Origin: Combretum micranthum | Taxonomy: Eukaryota; Streptophyta; Magnoliopsida; Myrtales; Combretaceae | Length of the DNA stretch: 64,000 nucleotides | Direction: 5' to 3' | Assembly (NCBI GenBank): GCA_024138025.1 | Contig: JAMXBD010000366.1 | Location: 868,001 to 932,000 of the forward strand | Part shown: positions 1 through 11,759 of the stretch, in pieces | Layout: each line of letters opens with the position of its first letter | How positions within the stretch are numbered: position 1 is the first letter of the stretch | Made by a program: the position numbers and the translations under genes | The notes under the pieces: model-generated | Database searches by the model: none | What the model was told of the DNA's origin: nothing | What the model saw: only the letters and a program-made list of their open reading frames with translations

Positions 1-865
1 AATTAAATTCAAGACTTAAGGTAATTGCATGGTAAGGCAAAAAAAAACTATGCTTGATTAAACTGTTTTAGCCCATTACATGCTAGCACTGTCGAATTTT
101 TGTATATCTTTAAATAGATGATGAAAACCTAAACCACAAGGTCTAATGATAACCACTATAGGTAATTCCATTGCACAACAAATATGGTTTTCACATTAGA
201 GTCTGCTTGGATGGTCTATTTTTCATTTATATCTTATATCTATAATGAAATGATATGTATAAATATGTCTAATTTACATCTATATTTTATTTATATTTGA
301 TCTATTTCATCTTTTCATGGGAACTGCCAACTATTTTTTATCTGTATCTATTTCTTAAAAAACAATTTGTTAGAAAAAGTTTGAAAAAAATATTTGTCAT
401 CTGCCCTGAAACGATAGTCAAACGGACCTGATCTTGCACATAATTTCTTTACTCCATTAAGTACAGTGACATGACACAGAAAAGCAAAAGGGAAAGGAGT
501 TACAATAGCTTGTCATAATCGAGAAACCAACCATGTCAAACAAAGCTTGTCCAATCAGCAGTAAAAAACTTAATCTTTTTCTCCTTATAACATAACGATA
601 CATACATTTGGAGAAAACAATTATTTTGATTACTCGTTCTTCAAATAAACGCACATGCAATCTAAGCATGAAGAAACAGCAAACCATCGATGGTACCATT
701 ACCTACCAACAACCAATAGATATGTTAGCTACGACACTGAAATTCTTGATTTACAATCGCTACTAATTTAAAGATTCTACTTTGACATTCAGAGTGCCTT
801 CTACTTCTAAAATCTATACTAGATCAGAATCATTCCCAACAAATACATAAGTAATGAAAGAGGTG
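1..865. other. Intergenic AT-rich DNA with one MITE
   Basis: No gene is recognisable here. An 80-codon minus-strand open frame at 457-699 is Cys/Phe-rich and matches no family I know. The stretch 197-431 resembles the MITE annotated at 25552-25737 (see separate entry). Confidence 0.5.
197..431. mobile_element. MITE-like element, GTCTG-terminal family
   Basis: The left end reads GAGTCTGCTTGGATGGTC and the reverse complement of the right end reads CAGGTCCGTTTGACTATC, giving imperfect terminal inverted repeats around an AT-rich, non-coding 200-bp core. The copy at 25552-25737 has cleaner ends (GGGTCTG...CAGACCC) and shares the internal GGATGGTCTNTTTTCATT motif in the opposite orientation. No convincing target-site duplication survives at this copy, so the limits are approximate. 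Confidence 0.5.
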
Positions 866-1722
866 GGCGTGAATCCGTTTTGTCTGGTTTTCACTAAAAC
901 TAAACCAAACCATTATAATGGTTTGGTTTGGGTTAAAATTTTTCCAAATCATTAAATAACGGTTTTGTTCAGTTTAGATTACAAATTAAATCAAAATTCT
1001 AATACCTTAGTTATGATATTTTACATTTGTGCAGATATTCAAATATTGAAATCACTAATCTCAACAAAATACTTTATAAATCAATCACATTCATGATCCA
1101 TAATTATTTATAAAATTATTTAGTCACTAACACAATACACTCACTAACTAATACATCGTAAAATATAATCCATAATTCTCTAAAAAATCATCTAGTCAAT
1201 CATCTACTAATAAATTTAGCCAAAAAAAAAAAAATCACCTACCAACAGAAGTAATCTTATGAATAAAAGTGATGTACTAACAAAATATACAATAAAAAAG
1301 TAATACATAATAAGATATATAACTAATTAACAAAATCCATACACCATAAAGTTCAAACAATATAAAAGATGACATTAAGTTACGAACAGAAAAATATATC
1401 TTGAACCCAAAAAATAATTTAGAAAAATAAACAAGTTATTATTAACTAATATTCATCATATGATAAATATCATATTAAAATCATAATATATATGACATTT
1501 AATCAATTATCATGAAAAAATTTATAATTACAATTAAAACATTTTTATATTTGTCTAAAACGATTGGGTTTTGTTTTACTGATTGATTCGTTTATCAATT
1601 CAAATTAACCATAAATTTACGAATTGATTCAGATTGAGAATTTGTTAAACCAAATTGTTTATAAAAAGCCATTTTGGATTTGATTTGCTTCAATTCGATT
1701 GGTTTTTTTTATCCTACCCCTA
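866..1722. repeat. Degenerate repeat with GGTTTGGTTT motifs
   Basis: An AT-rich block begins near GAGGTGGGCGTGAATCCG and ends near ATCCTACCCCTAG; the two ends are weakly inverted with respect to each other, as in old hAT-type non-autonomous elements. Both edges carry variants of AACCGAATC/TTCGATTGG-like motifs. It contains a perfect 28-bp palindrome at 902-929 (arms AAACCAAACCATTA). No coding capacity and no clear TSD was found; the class is uncertain. Confidence 0.35.
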
Positions 1723-3365
1723 GAAATGATCTTGTTTGAGTAATGACCAAAACTAGATGAACTTTGCCAATGGTGGACACACAAAGTGAGAGGCCTTACA
1801 TTTTTGGCTAATCAAACTACATCGAGATTTGAAACTTGAGAAAATGCTTGTTATAAGACAAATAAGTTGACGCAGGTAGGTAGGCGAGAAACAATGAGAG
1901 ACACAATTATCTTATCCACCTTTTAGCACTCGAGTCTTTAGAATTATACAGGCTTTCCTCTAGGCTCTTTACAACACACCCTAGCGATATTCAAGTTTTC
2001 AACCCTGTTGATATCATTCCCCTAAGTGCTAAGACATCCCATATCATATTCAAAGGCATTCTTAAGTATGATCTAAAAGATGGGCCTTAGCATTATGTGA
2101 TGCTATTTTGCATCCCAAGCAATTGAACAGACTAAGCAAAAATGGAAGGTAGAATTTTACTAATTTATACAAATCTTATCTTCCAATGGACCGATCAACT
2201 GCATGCTTTTCGTTAACACCTTCTCTGTAGGGCAGGACTGCTTCCATAGACTTTTGAAAGTGTGATCATCAGACCTAGTTCTTGCAGCTTTTGGTTTCAT
2301 GCATTCACGCATGTAACAAGTTGAAATTGAAGTTACATGCTCATGCTATCAAGTGACTGCAGGTTTAATGAAGTAGCAAGAATTGTGCAGTAGCCTGACG
2401 CAGAACCACCAAAAGCATTTCAATCTTGTTTATTTCCAACAAATTCTTAAAATAAGTAAATAAATGAATAAGCAAAACTCTGCTGCTTGCAACAGCTGAG
2501 AATAGCAAACTCAGGATATTGAGTGCTCTCAACCTAAACCACAAAATATCCTTCTGTAGCCCTGCTTACCTCTTATGCACCACGAATTATCACTAATCTC
2601 ACAACGGTTACTTGCAGTGGCCAAAATAGAGCTTAAGTCATATTGTAATATTTCAATATTAGCATTTGCAACCAAAATTTCACATTTCATGAAAAACCAA
2701 AGAAAGCCATATAATTGATGAGCATAATCCCACGACTAGCCGTTTGATTAAGGCATGGATACTCGTATGACAAAAATGCACAGGGTTCTTAGCTCAAGTC
2801 CTACCAATACCAATTCCGAAACCACATATAAGGTGAAAATCACACTTACAGGCACAGAGTTCTTACATTGTGATTCATCAATCCTGCTGTCCAGGAAAAG
2901 AAAATGTGCTTCACTACTTGGAAGAATAGCCTCACAACTACATCATCTTATATTCCAAATCATCCCAACTTAAATAATAATGATAATAATCAACAGTGTA
3001 CAAAAAATCACATCCGTGCCCTGTCTAATGCCCTTCGAAAATTGTTACCTTACACAATTAGCCTTTCTTGAGTGATCATATAGATACTATAAGTCATGTA
3101 AGCCATCAAATCACACTTAAAGCCAAGCTGTTCAGGTAGAGAAGGTACATTGAAAACTTAAAAGTTTGCATTCCTAATCCTGACTTAAGGGAATGAACCA
3201 TGTCTCAACAGAAAGACGATACATATGAAACCAACTGTTCATCTTGGACAGTAGCAAAAATCAATTCTTTTGAAGACAGATTGGTAAGTGAAATCATTCT
3301 ATCAGAAAGAAGATCAGAAAATATAAAAAATTATAGTACAATATGCTGGAGAACTACTAGGTCCT
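1723..3365. other. Intergenic DNA downstream of the SELENOF-like gene
   Basis: No gene or clear repeat is recognised. The part next to 3366 probably includes the 3' UTR of the minus-strand SELENOF-like gene, but no polyadenylation signal can be assigned with confidence. Short open frames here (2755-2973, 3200-3388) have no recognisable similarity. Confidence 0.4.
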
Positions 3366-6300
3366 CTATTTCGGCGAAGCAGGCTTAACCTTTTCCCGCA
3401 AAAATTGCAGCATATGCTCACGTTTCCAATTGTCAATTCTGCATAAGAGAAAATACAGAGTAAGAACCTTCTCTTAAGAGGTATTTACACTTCAACCATC
3501 AGAGAACCACATAAAAATTAAGAAAAAAGAAAGAAATCCACATGATTCATATCATCTCAATCGACGTAGAATTGTCCATCAAGTTCGTCAATTATTGTGC
3601 GAAGGGAACTCTCTAATTAGCTTTAGGTCTATATAGGCAGGACTCTGGAATTCAAATAGTAAGATAATTTACAGGCAAGACAAGATGGCATACTTGCAGC
3701 AGACAAGTGTTCCCATGTTTTCTTGACACTCTCCAACAGAAATGAGAAAGGAAAACAGAGCATAACTTTGAAGTTCAACATTAACAGCAAGTAAATCTAT
3801 TTGTAATTAATGCCCAATCTTATTATGAAATTCCTTCAGTCAGTATGACCAGAAACACACAAACAAATAGCAATTAATTAGGGAAATCACCTTATAGTTT
3901 CTTTGCGCTGTCCCTCTGAATCATGCATTATCAGCTTTGGTGGAGAGTTGAATACATACTGGATTTTGACAGAAGGAAATTGATCCTTCTCTTCTTCAAT
4001 AAAACCAATGATTTCAGGGTAAAATACTAGTTTTCTATTGCAAACCTCCAAAATTGCCCCAGAATAGGAGATCTGTGAGAAGAGATAAAAAAAAATTCTC
4101 AGCATCAAGGACAAGAGTGTGACAACTCAAAACAGAATTTGGTCCGCTGATGATGCAAGAACATAAACAGAGCACATGTTCACTCCATGACATCATAAAT
4201 GTTGAAAAACATATAACATCTAAAGAGAAAAGAAATCAGCAACTACTATGAATGACAAAATTGCATCAGTCAACCATAACAAAAACAATGGCCAGACTCA
4301 TAAATGTCTTTTCTTGTATGTATGTATGCATATAAGTAACAAGTTGAAACTACCAGTTTGTGACCAAGACCCCTATCTCACAACCTCAAAAGAGAAAATC
4401 AGAACAATTTTGCATGACTTTTCTGGTAATCAACTCTACTGATTTCAATAAGCCTAAGCAGCATTATGATGATGGTAGCTGCCAGCAATTATTGTAGATA
4501 TTGTCAGGAAAGGGTTATTCAAAGGGTTATGTTTGAGATCAACACTAGTCAAATTTGTCTAAAGTAAATTCCCTCTCTGGCACCAGAGGGCCGTAGAGCT
4601 TCATATCCAACTCTAAATACAAAAATTTGAGCTCCTTTGCCAAAGATAAATGCTGGGAATGGAACTTGGTTGGTCACTTTTATAACATGTCAGTTTGATC
4701 CACAAGCACTTCATCCGAAGGTTTAAAATGTTGGACAAGTTTAACTAATACATCTCGCACACCATGCTTAAACATTCCCTTTTGGACAAAGATTAGCTGA
4801 TTCCACCAAGTGGGTTAAAGCTTGAATGTTGCTGCTGTTATTTTTGATGGACTAAGACATCATACAGGGTCCATTATGTTATATTAAACGGCAAGCCGAA
4901 TGAGAGTATAAAGACCTTTTCTTTTTGCTAAGATATAAAAACTTATGTAAGAACCTCTGCCTCTAAAATCATGTTTAATTTAATACCACAGCCAACTTAT
5001 GTAAAAGGATATACAAGTAGAAATCAACCCGGTTGACCCAAAAATAGAATCAATCCAGATAATACAACAGTTTAGCTATCAATGTGGCTGTGGATTACCC
5101 CCAAGGAGTTGGTTCATGACAATTTTCAGGAGGTCTTAATTTCAAAATCCACTATGGACATTTCTTAGGGTACCTACATAGCACAAGCTATTCTTACCAT
5201 CTTACCTAGTGCATGGGCAGTTCATGAGCCTGGAGGTAGCCGGTCCTAATATGGCCATACCCCTCTATCATAAAAAAAAAAATGTGGTTGTGGATTGGAT
5301 TTTTACAACCTCAACAAAATCACTTTTAGTCTATATTGTAATGTCAGGGACAGCAAGTATTTGTAATAATTAGATCAGAAGTAAGTAAATGCATAGATAG
5401 TATGACGATAAAAATTTCAAAATCCATCTGTTGCATAAAATGAACATATGAAATTACCTTGCTCATTTCATCATCAGAATCTTCTGTGCAACATTTGAGA
5501 CAGTCAGATACCAGCTCTGCACAATCAGGTTAGAAATTAATGCTTGAGGAAGCTCAACTGAAAGGTCAAGTAAAACTACACAATAAACAACATGCAGAAG
5601 AAACAATGTGGGTCCTAAGAAGCTTCAGTGGATACATTACCCAAATCAGCCATCCACTTATGGAAAGACTACATAATCCCATCCCTAGGATGCAAAGCAT
5701 CCAACACTGCTTCCAATAAGCATTATATATGCACTTTAGTATCCTAAGCACAAGCATGCCACATGCTACACATGGTTCCTGACAACGTGGATTTGAAACC
5801 TTGGAAGCTCGTTCTAATTAAGAGTGGTGAAATTCTAACAAGCAAATACGGATGGTCAATCGAAAATGAAATTCTAGATAGGACGTGGGCAAACAATAAA
5901 ACGCATAAAAAGAGCACCTTTTTTTCTTTTTTCCCATTGGAAAAGGGTTTTAAACACTTTAAAAGTAATTGTTGCATCAAGGAGCTGCTCTATCAACACC
6001 AGCTCATCAATAGAAATGGACAGAACAAGATCACATGAGAGGCTGACAAAATTGTTGGTAGATAAATGAAATTTTAAGAAATAGGATCTGATCAAACCAA
6101 TCAAACAATTCCTACTCATTGAATTCGCTATTATTATAATTTTATTACAGTGTTTATTCCCGTAAAAAGCTATTACAGCATTTAATTTTTCAATATCATA
6201 ATAAATTCCTATTTCCAAAAAAAAAACATTAAATAGTCTTTCATTATTCAAAACTATGAATTTCAGTATGAATAGCTATTCAATACCAAATTGATTTTTT

Positions 6301-6854
6301 TTTTTCCAAAACACCCATTAAGGTTACCAAAAATCGCAGATAAGAATCGTCTAACAGTTCTATTCTATTCATTAAGAATAACAATTACATTATAGCACTA
6401 TTCCACTCAGAACACTTCAAGTCCAAAATTATCGATATTGGTTGCCCTAAGAAAACATCAGTTAGCTATTCCGCGAATCGATGAATTACTTTCACCAATC
6501 ATATATACACACACAATGATGCACACACGCACACATACACAAACACAAACACACCAATATGAATCGTAATGGAAAATGTACATTCACCATTAATACAAGC
6601 ATAATCCCCAGCCAAACCCTAACCCTAAGTAAGTAAATAGGTGAATAAGGAGGGATGGTACCTTGGTCCTTGATGTAGTCAGAGAAAGTGTTGCAATCGG
6701 AGCAAAGAGCAAGACCAGTAAACCCTAGACTCTCGCATTCTCGGGTGCTCAGCTGCTCTCGAGCACACCATACTTCAAGGGGTAATATCGTAAGTAACAA
6801 CAATCCGATCAGGGTAACCATCCTGTGTCTCCCTAAAACACTCCCTGATCCCAT
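3366..6854 (-). CDS. SELENOF: Selenoprotein F (Sep15)-like ER thioredoxin-fold protein, 4 exons
   Basis: Exons 6662-6854, 5458-5516, 3891-4072 and 3366-3438 join with GT-AG introns into 507 nt (168 aa). Residues 12-30 form a hydrophobic signal peptide (LIGLLLLTILPLEVWC). It is followed by the Cys-rich region (CESLGF, LCSDC, DCLKCC) that in animal Sep15 binds UDP-glucose:glycoprotein glucosyltransferase, and then the thioredoxin-like domain (GAILEVC..., FPSVKIQYVFNSPPKL). The family is an ER-lumen protein proposed to take part in disulfide quality control of glycoproteins. In animals the redox site is Cys-Gly-Sec; here it reads C95-N-R97, so the second redox residue is absent and no Sec codon is needed. 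The start codon is the first ATG of an open exon and precedes the signal peptide directly. Introns host a SINE (5097-5280) and a decayed MITE (about 6105-6415). Length fits the family. Confidence 0.9.
5097..5280 (+). mobile_element. SINE-like insertion with 16-bp TSD and A-tail
   Basis: A 184-bp segment ends in an A-run of about 11 and is flanked by near-identical direct repeats, AATGTGGCTGTGGATT (5081-5096) and AATGTGGTTGTGGATT (5281-5296), differing at one base. It has no coding capacity. AAGGAGTTGG near the 5' end and GGTCTTAATTTCAAAATCC further in resemble worn pol III A and B boxes. Long TSD, poly(A) tail and short length together indicate a SINE retroposed into intron 2 of the SELENOF-like gene. 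The box assignments are inference. Confidence 0.65.
6105..6415. mobile_element. Decayed Tourist-like MITE in SELENOF intron 1
   Basis: This stretch shares phrases with the better preserved MITE at 37859-38159: ATTCGCTATTA with a TTACAG tract, ATGAATNNCAGTATGAATAGCTATTC, CAAAACACCCATTAA, and TAACAATTACATTATAGCACTATTCCA. Terminal inverted repeats are not clear here, so limits are approximate. Confidence 0.45.
6614..6628 (+). promoter_or_regulatory. Telo-box-like motif (AAACCCTAACCCTAA)
   Basis: One and a half telomere-type units lie just inside intron 1 of the SELENOF-like gene, about 230 bp downstream of its ATG. Telo-boxes occur near the 5' ends of many plant genes expressed in dividing cells; a function here is only a suggestion. 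Confidence 0.3.
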
Positions 6855-6873
6855 CTCTCTCTCTCTCTCTCTC
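6855..6873 (-). promoter_or_regulatory. GA microsatellite in 5' leader of the SELENOF-like gene
   Basis: A CT run on the plus strand abuts the start codon, so the minus-strand leader ends in (GA)n immediately before ATG. Such tracts are common in plant 5' UTRs and can bind GAGA-type factors. Confidence 0.5.
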
Positions 6874-7029
6874 GGTTTTTATTCCTTCTGAGGCACTTTT
6901 CCTTTCTTCTGTTTTTTGGTTTTTTTTTTTTCTAACCCCACCCCCCCCCAACACCCCACCATTGTGGGCTGGACCTGGAGGGTAAGGGAAAAATAATAAT
7001 AATAAATTGAAAAAGCGCACCAAGTCCAA

Positions 7030-7740
7030 GTCCCAAGTAATTTAAAAAAAAAAGAGTTAAATAAGTTTAAATTATAATTAATATAATTATAATATTAAAG
7101 GAAAAATTATATGATTATTTGAAAAAATTCGAGTGAAAATTGAAACATCCCATAAATTTATAGTCACATTATATGATTATTTTTAGTATTTAACTTCACA
7201 CACACATTCTCACTCACATGTAAAAATATTCTAGTAAGAGGTGCACCATAGTAGCGAAAAGGAAAAATAATATTGTTTTATTAAAAAAATTACAAAAATA
7301 CCATTAGGATAAAAATAACTCTAAAAACAGAAAATTTAGACCTCGTCTTTTCAAAAGACCAGATTATTAATAGCCGATCTCATCTCTTCAAGAGACGAGG
7401 TCAATATATTTTGCACTGACCTCTAGTCTTTGAGAGACGAGATTGAATCTATCATCTTCAACATGGTCTCTTTAAGAGACGAGGTCGGCCACTTATGATC
7501 TTATCTCTTCAAGAGGCGAGATCAACTTGCATATTTATGGGTTTATTTTTTCATCTAGCAGATTTGTGTAATTTTTTTTTTTTTTTGAAAAAATGGTTAT
7601 TTTTTTCCCTTAATCCCATCTTAGTGTGTGAAAATAAAAAATAAAAAAGGAACAGTTTTTATAAGAGAGAGAAGTAAAATCGCGGATGGTTTGTTACCAA
7701 ATAAGAAAGAGAGGGTAGCTAAGAAATAATTTTAAGTTTA
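7030..7740. repeat. AT-rich repeat block upstream of the SELENOF-like gene
   Basis: Contains A/T runs flanking a hairpin array (separate entry) and repeated phrases such as AAAAATACCATTAGGATAAAAATAAC and AAAATGGTTATTTTTTTCCC, typical of a non-coding dispersed element. No open frame is credible. Ends could not be fixed. Confidence 0.45.
7339..7523. repeat. Tandem array of five hairpins (CTCGTCTC-TTCAA-GAGACGAG)
   Basis: Five related palindromic units lie at about 7339-7365, 7376-7402, 7418-7444, 7462-7486 and 7497-7523, spaced 35-44 bp apart. Consensus arms are GAYCTCGTCTC and GAGACGAGGTC with a TTCAA loop. The units differ by substitutions, and the spacers between them are unrelated in sequence. 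Confidence 0.75.
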
Positions 7741-8140
7741 TGGTAATTACTAAAAATAATTACTTGTTTAAAGTTAAAATGAAAATAATTATCAATATAT
7801 AGCTCTAAAATCACAATTTATACAATGTATATACAAAAAATTATATATCATATGTATATCGTTGTTGAAGAACCGATACCCATATGTATACGTACGGATA
7901 TCACTTTTAATAGTCACGATATCCCTTAGGAAAAAAAAACAACACAATACAGTATGAAAACATAGTATCGCGTTTGTTAAACATGATTTACAAGTTAATC
8001 TCGCATATCCTAACCCAGAAACGCAATTTTGCAATGTAATTTGCTTATATATATATATATATATATCAACTATATACTGGTAATTATTTATTGTAGGAAG
8101 GGTAAACACGTTTTTCACTAGGGTAGTGAGGATAGCCATT
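7741..8140 (-). repeat. Inverted dispersed copy of the 33.8-48.8 kb repeat family
   Basis: Read on the minus strand this matches the 3' half of the unit at 33776-34620: ATCACGAT-like motifs, ATATGTATAATATATAATTTTTTG, AATTTTAGAGCTNTATATTGATAATTATTTTCATTTT and TAAGTAATTATTTT follow in the same order. A pure (AT)n tract occupies about 8046-8066. Confidence 0.6.
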
Positions 8141-8600
8141 CAAGAAGATAAATATAAAAATAACTGTCATATTTTAGTTTCCTTTCTTTTTTAACAAGTA
8201 AGAAGGAGATTTACTTAATGGTAATAAATTTATATATTCCACATGCATTACTTTGCTAGTTTAGCGATTACCTTCAATAGCATAAGTGTAATTAGTTTAA
8301 AAGTGAATGGGTTAGCGAGGGAATATATTAGTATGTGGTATAATCCTTAATTTTATTTGCCCTACTATGGAAAATACTAGTATAATTATTAGTTAAAGCG
8401 GAAAAATTGCAATTAAAGAAATTACGAAAATTAGAAGAGTTTGAAAAAAAAATCTCAAAATAAACCTAGTTCTAGATGTGATTTCAATGTAATTCTCTAA
8501 AATCTCTTTTCAAAATACGATTTTAAAATAGTTAAATAAAAAAAGAAATTATTAAATTTAATATCTAAATTTTATATAAAAATTCAACTTGGTACATAAA
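8141..8600. other. AT-rich spacer with a TTTAAAATGGACAATTTAAT motif
   Basis: No gene. The segment 8530-8640 (AAATTTAATATCTAAATTTT...GGTACATAAATTTTAAAATGGACAATTTAAT) is an inverted partner of 17130-17225 on the other side of the LINE. Confidence 0.4.
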
Positions 8601-8607
8601 TTTTAAA

Positions 8608-9970
8608 ATGGACAATTTAATGATAAATCAAACTTTAAATTCAGGAGAGATGGATGCTAAGGTCTTTGATAACCCTGAGAAGAACTCTCTTCCAGCATTG
8701 TCCAATGATGAGGGAAGTGTGACGAAGAAGGTGAAAAATGAAGAGTTAGATAATGGTGTAACCAAGGAAACTCCTCAAGCTTCCTATAAATAGATGTTAA
8801 TCAATAAGCCAAGGGAGTAGGTGGAGAAGATCTCTTTACTAACTTCGATAGCAAAGAGGATGATGTTGAGATTGCATTTAGTAATAAGATACCTTCCATT
8901 TCCTTTTCTGATAAAGTTAGGAAATTGATGGAGAAAGCCATGGATAGAGCAATGGTGGTTTGACTTCTTGGCAAACATAAAGGTTACACTTACAGAGCAT
9001 TGTATCATAGAATAATAAGTCTCTAAAGTCCTAGTGGTGATGTCAAGATTGTTGATCTGGATAATGTCTACTATCTTGTGAAAATGGCAAATTTGGTGGA
9101 TTACAATACTGCTCTTTTAAATGCCTCTAATCAATGATGGGACATCACCTCACAGTCTAACCTTGGTCTCTTGTGTTTAATATGAAGGAAGATACTTTGA
9201 AGGCTATTGCTATATGGATCCATTTTCCTAGATTCCCTTTACAATGTGTTGTGGACTATAGGCAAATTCATTAAGGATTATTACAACAGAACAAATTCCC
9301 AACAAGGGAAGTGTGCCAGCTGTGGAACTTAACCCTACAAAACCTTTGGTTTTCTAGAATTTGCATTGATGGTAGACTCCAAATGGTAGAATATGAGGAT
9401 TTGCCCTTCATATGCTATACCCATACTAGTGATATGTATAATGTTACTAAAGAGGTTAGACAAAAAAAAGTGAAGCAACTATGTCGAACACCAATGGTTT
9501 TGGAAACCAGAGTAATATTGTAGACAATAGTGACATTGACAAGATTAGGTCATGGATTCACGTATCCAAATGTGGAAGGAAAGGACGTAACAATGGTGGT
9601 AATTCTAGTAATTTTAGAGTTTCCAAAAATGTAGAAAAGAAAAGGTTCATTACAAGATTTAATATCTTGGCAAATATGGAGGAGGATATAACTTATGATA
9701 GAAATGAGGGCATTCATTTAGGAACATCAAATGTCAACCAAAGTTTATCAGGGAGAATCTTCTATACAAGGAAAGAGGAATATGAATCAATCTGTAGAGA
9801 ATGTGCTAGTAGATCGTATGGATTTTAATAGTGTTACTAATAAAAGTTTTAATAACAAGGAAAATATAAGCCCAAATAATGACCAATTTAATCAAAGGCA
9901 ATCTACTAAGCCCAAAGTTCCTGAAGTTGTATCCAAAGCTAACAATGGCATAATGAAGTTACAATGCTAA
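8608..9970 (+). pseudogene. LINE ORF1 remnant (DUF4283/gag-like)
   Basis: Several frame segments give a plant L1 ORF1-like protein. DUF4283-like matches include LLGKHKGYTYRALYHRI (about 8960-9010), then a PWS/ED-TLKAIA-IWI-FP stretch (about 9190-9240), and the diagnostic ICIDGRLQMVEYEDLPFICY at 9356-9415, which precedes a zinc knuckle in intact copies. Stops and frameshifts break the frame repeatedly (for example TGA at about 8960 and TAG after YK at 8791), so it is dead. The role of ORF1 is nucleic-acid binding in the LINE RNP. Confidence 0.75.
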
Positions 9971-10359
9971 ACTTTAACCTTCATTCGGTGGTGACCATTA
10001 AGAATCACATGTGTAACAAAGGTGAAGAAGGAAAGAATTCCCAACTCTCTAGAAATGTAGACCCTTATCCTTTAATTCTTCAATGCTTTAGTAGTATAAG
10101 GAAGCCACCTAACAAATCAAAGGTCGTTTGTGTGAGAAGGAAACTCAAAGTCATGCAAAAGGGAACACACCTTCAAGTAAGTCTCGTAACAAACATAAAT
10201 TTGAAAAGATTAATGATCTTCTACATTTTAATGATGCATAAATCAACTCAACTCTAATGACTTCCATGGGGTTAAGTTTGTGTCTAAAATATGATGCTTA
10301 AAGTTTGGTTGCTATCCTCTTTTTTATCTCCTTTTCATATATGTTTTGTCATTTGATTG

Positions 10360-10720
10360 TTTAGAATTGCCAGGAAGTAGGTAAAAATAGGTTTCATAGA
10401 ATAGTGAAAGCTTTGGTTACTTTGCATTATGTCTATCCTTTTTCTTCTAGAAACAATAATAAGTGGCTCTCAAGCTGGTTAAGTAATCAAGAAATTAGGT
10501 TTTCATTCTTTACATAGAATAGAAGCTCAGGGATTCCTAAGCTATATATGGGTTATGTAGAACAGAGGTATTAATGTTGAAATCCTTACAAATGATTGGT
10601 GATTGATGCACACAAAAATTGCAGTGGATGGGCTATACTCTTTTATATGCACTTTCATGCATGGCAGTTTGATTTACTTTTATATGCTCATCGGCTTGCC
10701 CATCTAGATAGAAATCCTAC
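10360..10720 (+). pseudogene. LINE ORF2 5' part (endonuclease start), interrupted
   Basis: NCQEVGKNRFHRIVKALV at about 10362-10415 is the opening of a plant L1 apurinic-like endonuclease domain (usually WNCRG...). Later pieces (GWAILFYMHFHAWQF) also fit that domain. The frame is broken by stops and is cut at 10720 by a solo LTR; the rest of ORF2 resumes at 14715. Confidence 0.7.
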
Positions 10721-11759
10721 TGTAAAGACCCGACATGCTCAATTTTCAAATTAGGCACACCAAGTCCCCAACCACGTATAACTCTTACGAATTATACGTA
10801 AGGTTGTCTTAAAAGAAGGTGTTTATGTTAACATTGCTAAACCAATTTTATTATGAAATCGTTTAGTTAGATTTCTAAATAACTGGATTCGGCAGCGGAA
10901 AATCAAATTTTATAAAACAACTTATAAACTTCTACTCCCTACAGAGCAAACCAGTTTTCTAAGAAACTAACTTTATAAAAACACTTTGATCTACTCTTAG
11001 GGGTAGATAATCATTTACAATCAAGTGAGCATTAACAAGCCCTTAAAAGAAAATACAATTTATAAATAAATCCAGTCCTCTTACAAAACAAAACAAAAGA
11101 AGAAACAAAATACAAATAATGTCTCGATCCTATCACACTTCACTCATTCTCCCATATCTTCAGAATCGCCCAAAACCCGGGACAAACATCATCACATCAA
11201 TCATCACCATCACCATCCTCATCAACAACAATAATAAGAACAACAACATCAACAACCTCCACACCATCATCAAGTCATCATCTCATCATCCATCATCAAC
11301 AACAACAATACCTGTAAAAAGAATAACAACAACAATAATGAGCCGAAGCTCAGTACACAGTAACACAATCACACACGGAGTGGCACGCGAGCTTAACTAA
11401 ATGCAATGCATCAATCCACAAGTTATTATCTTTTCATTAAAATAAACAAATCAACAATGGAGCACTCACACTCCGGAACAAGCCAATGGGAATCTGGGGT
11501 CCTGAGTAACAGCAGCTGCTCAGGGGTTGATATAGATAGACCGGATATCTATATCTCCTATATCTAACCGATAAAGAAAATAGCTTCATTTAGGGTTCAA
11601 AAGTCGTTGCCCGACTCTACTTAAACTCAGTCCATAACATGAGCCTAGTTCACAAGTTCCCATAAACTTTGAACTAAACCATGGTATTTCCCCTAAGTTT
11701 AAGTAAACGTTACTCAGATACTATTCCCCCTATCGGCTACCCACTTAACCAAAAAGAAT

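Noticed and set aside
6926..6952. ACCCCACCCCCCCCC tract as a G-quadruplex promoter element
   Set aside because: A C-rich run exists upstream of the SELENOF-like gene, but the G-run spacing on the other strand is irregular and nothing else supports a function.
11178..11310. Possible CRISPR-like array from repeated CATCATCA units
   Set aside because: Simple triplet microsatellite without regular spacers, in plant DNA.
11119..11400. 93-codon Asn/Thr/Ile/His-rich open frame
   Set aside because: It is made of ATC/AAC/ACA triplet runs inside the solo LTR, with no recognisable domain or gene structure.
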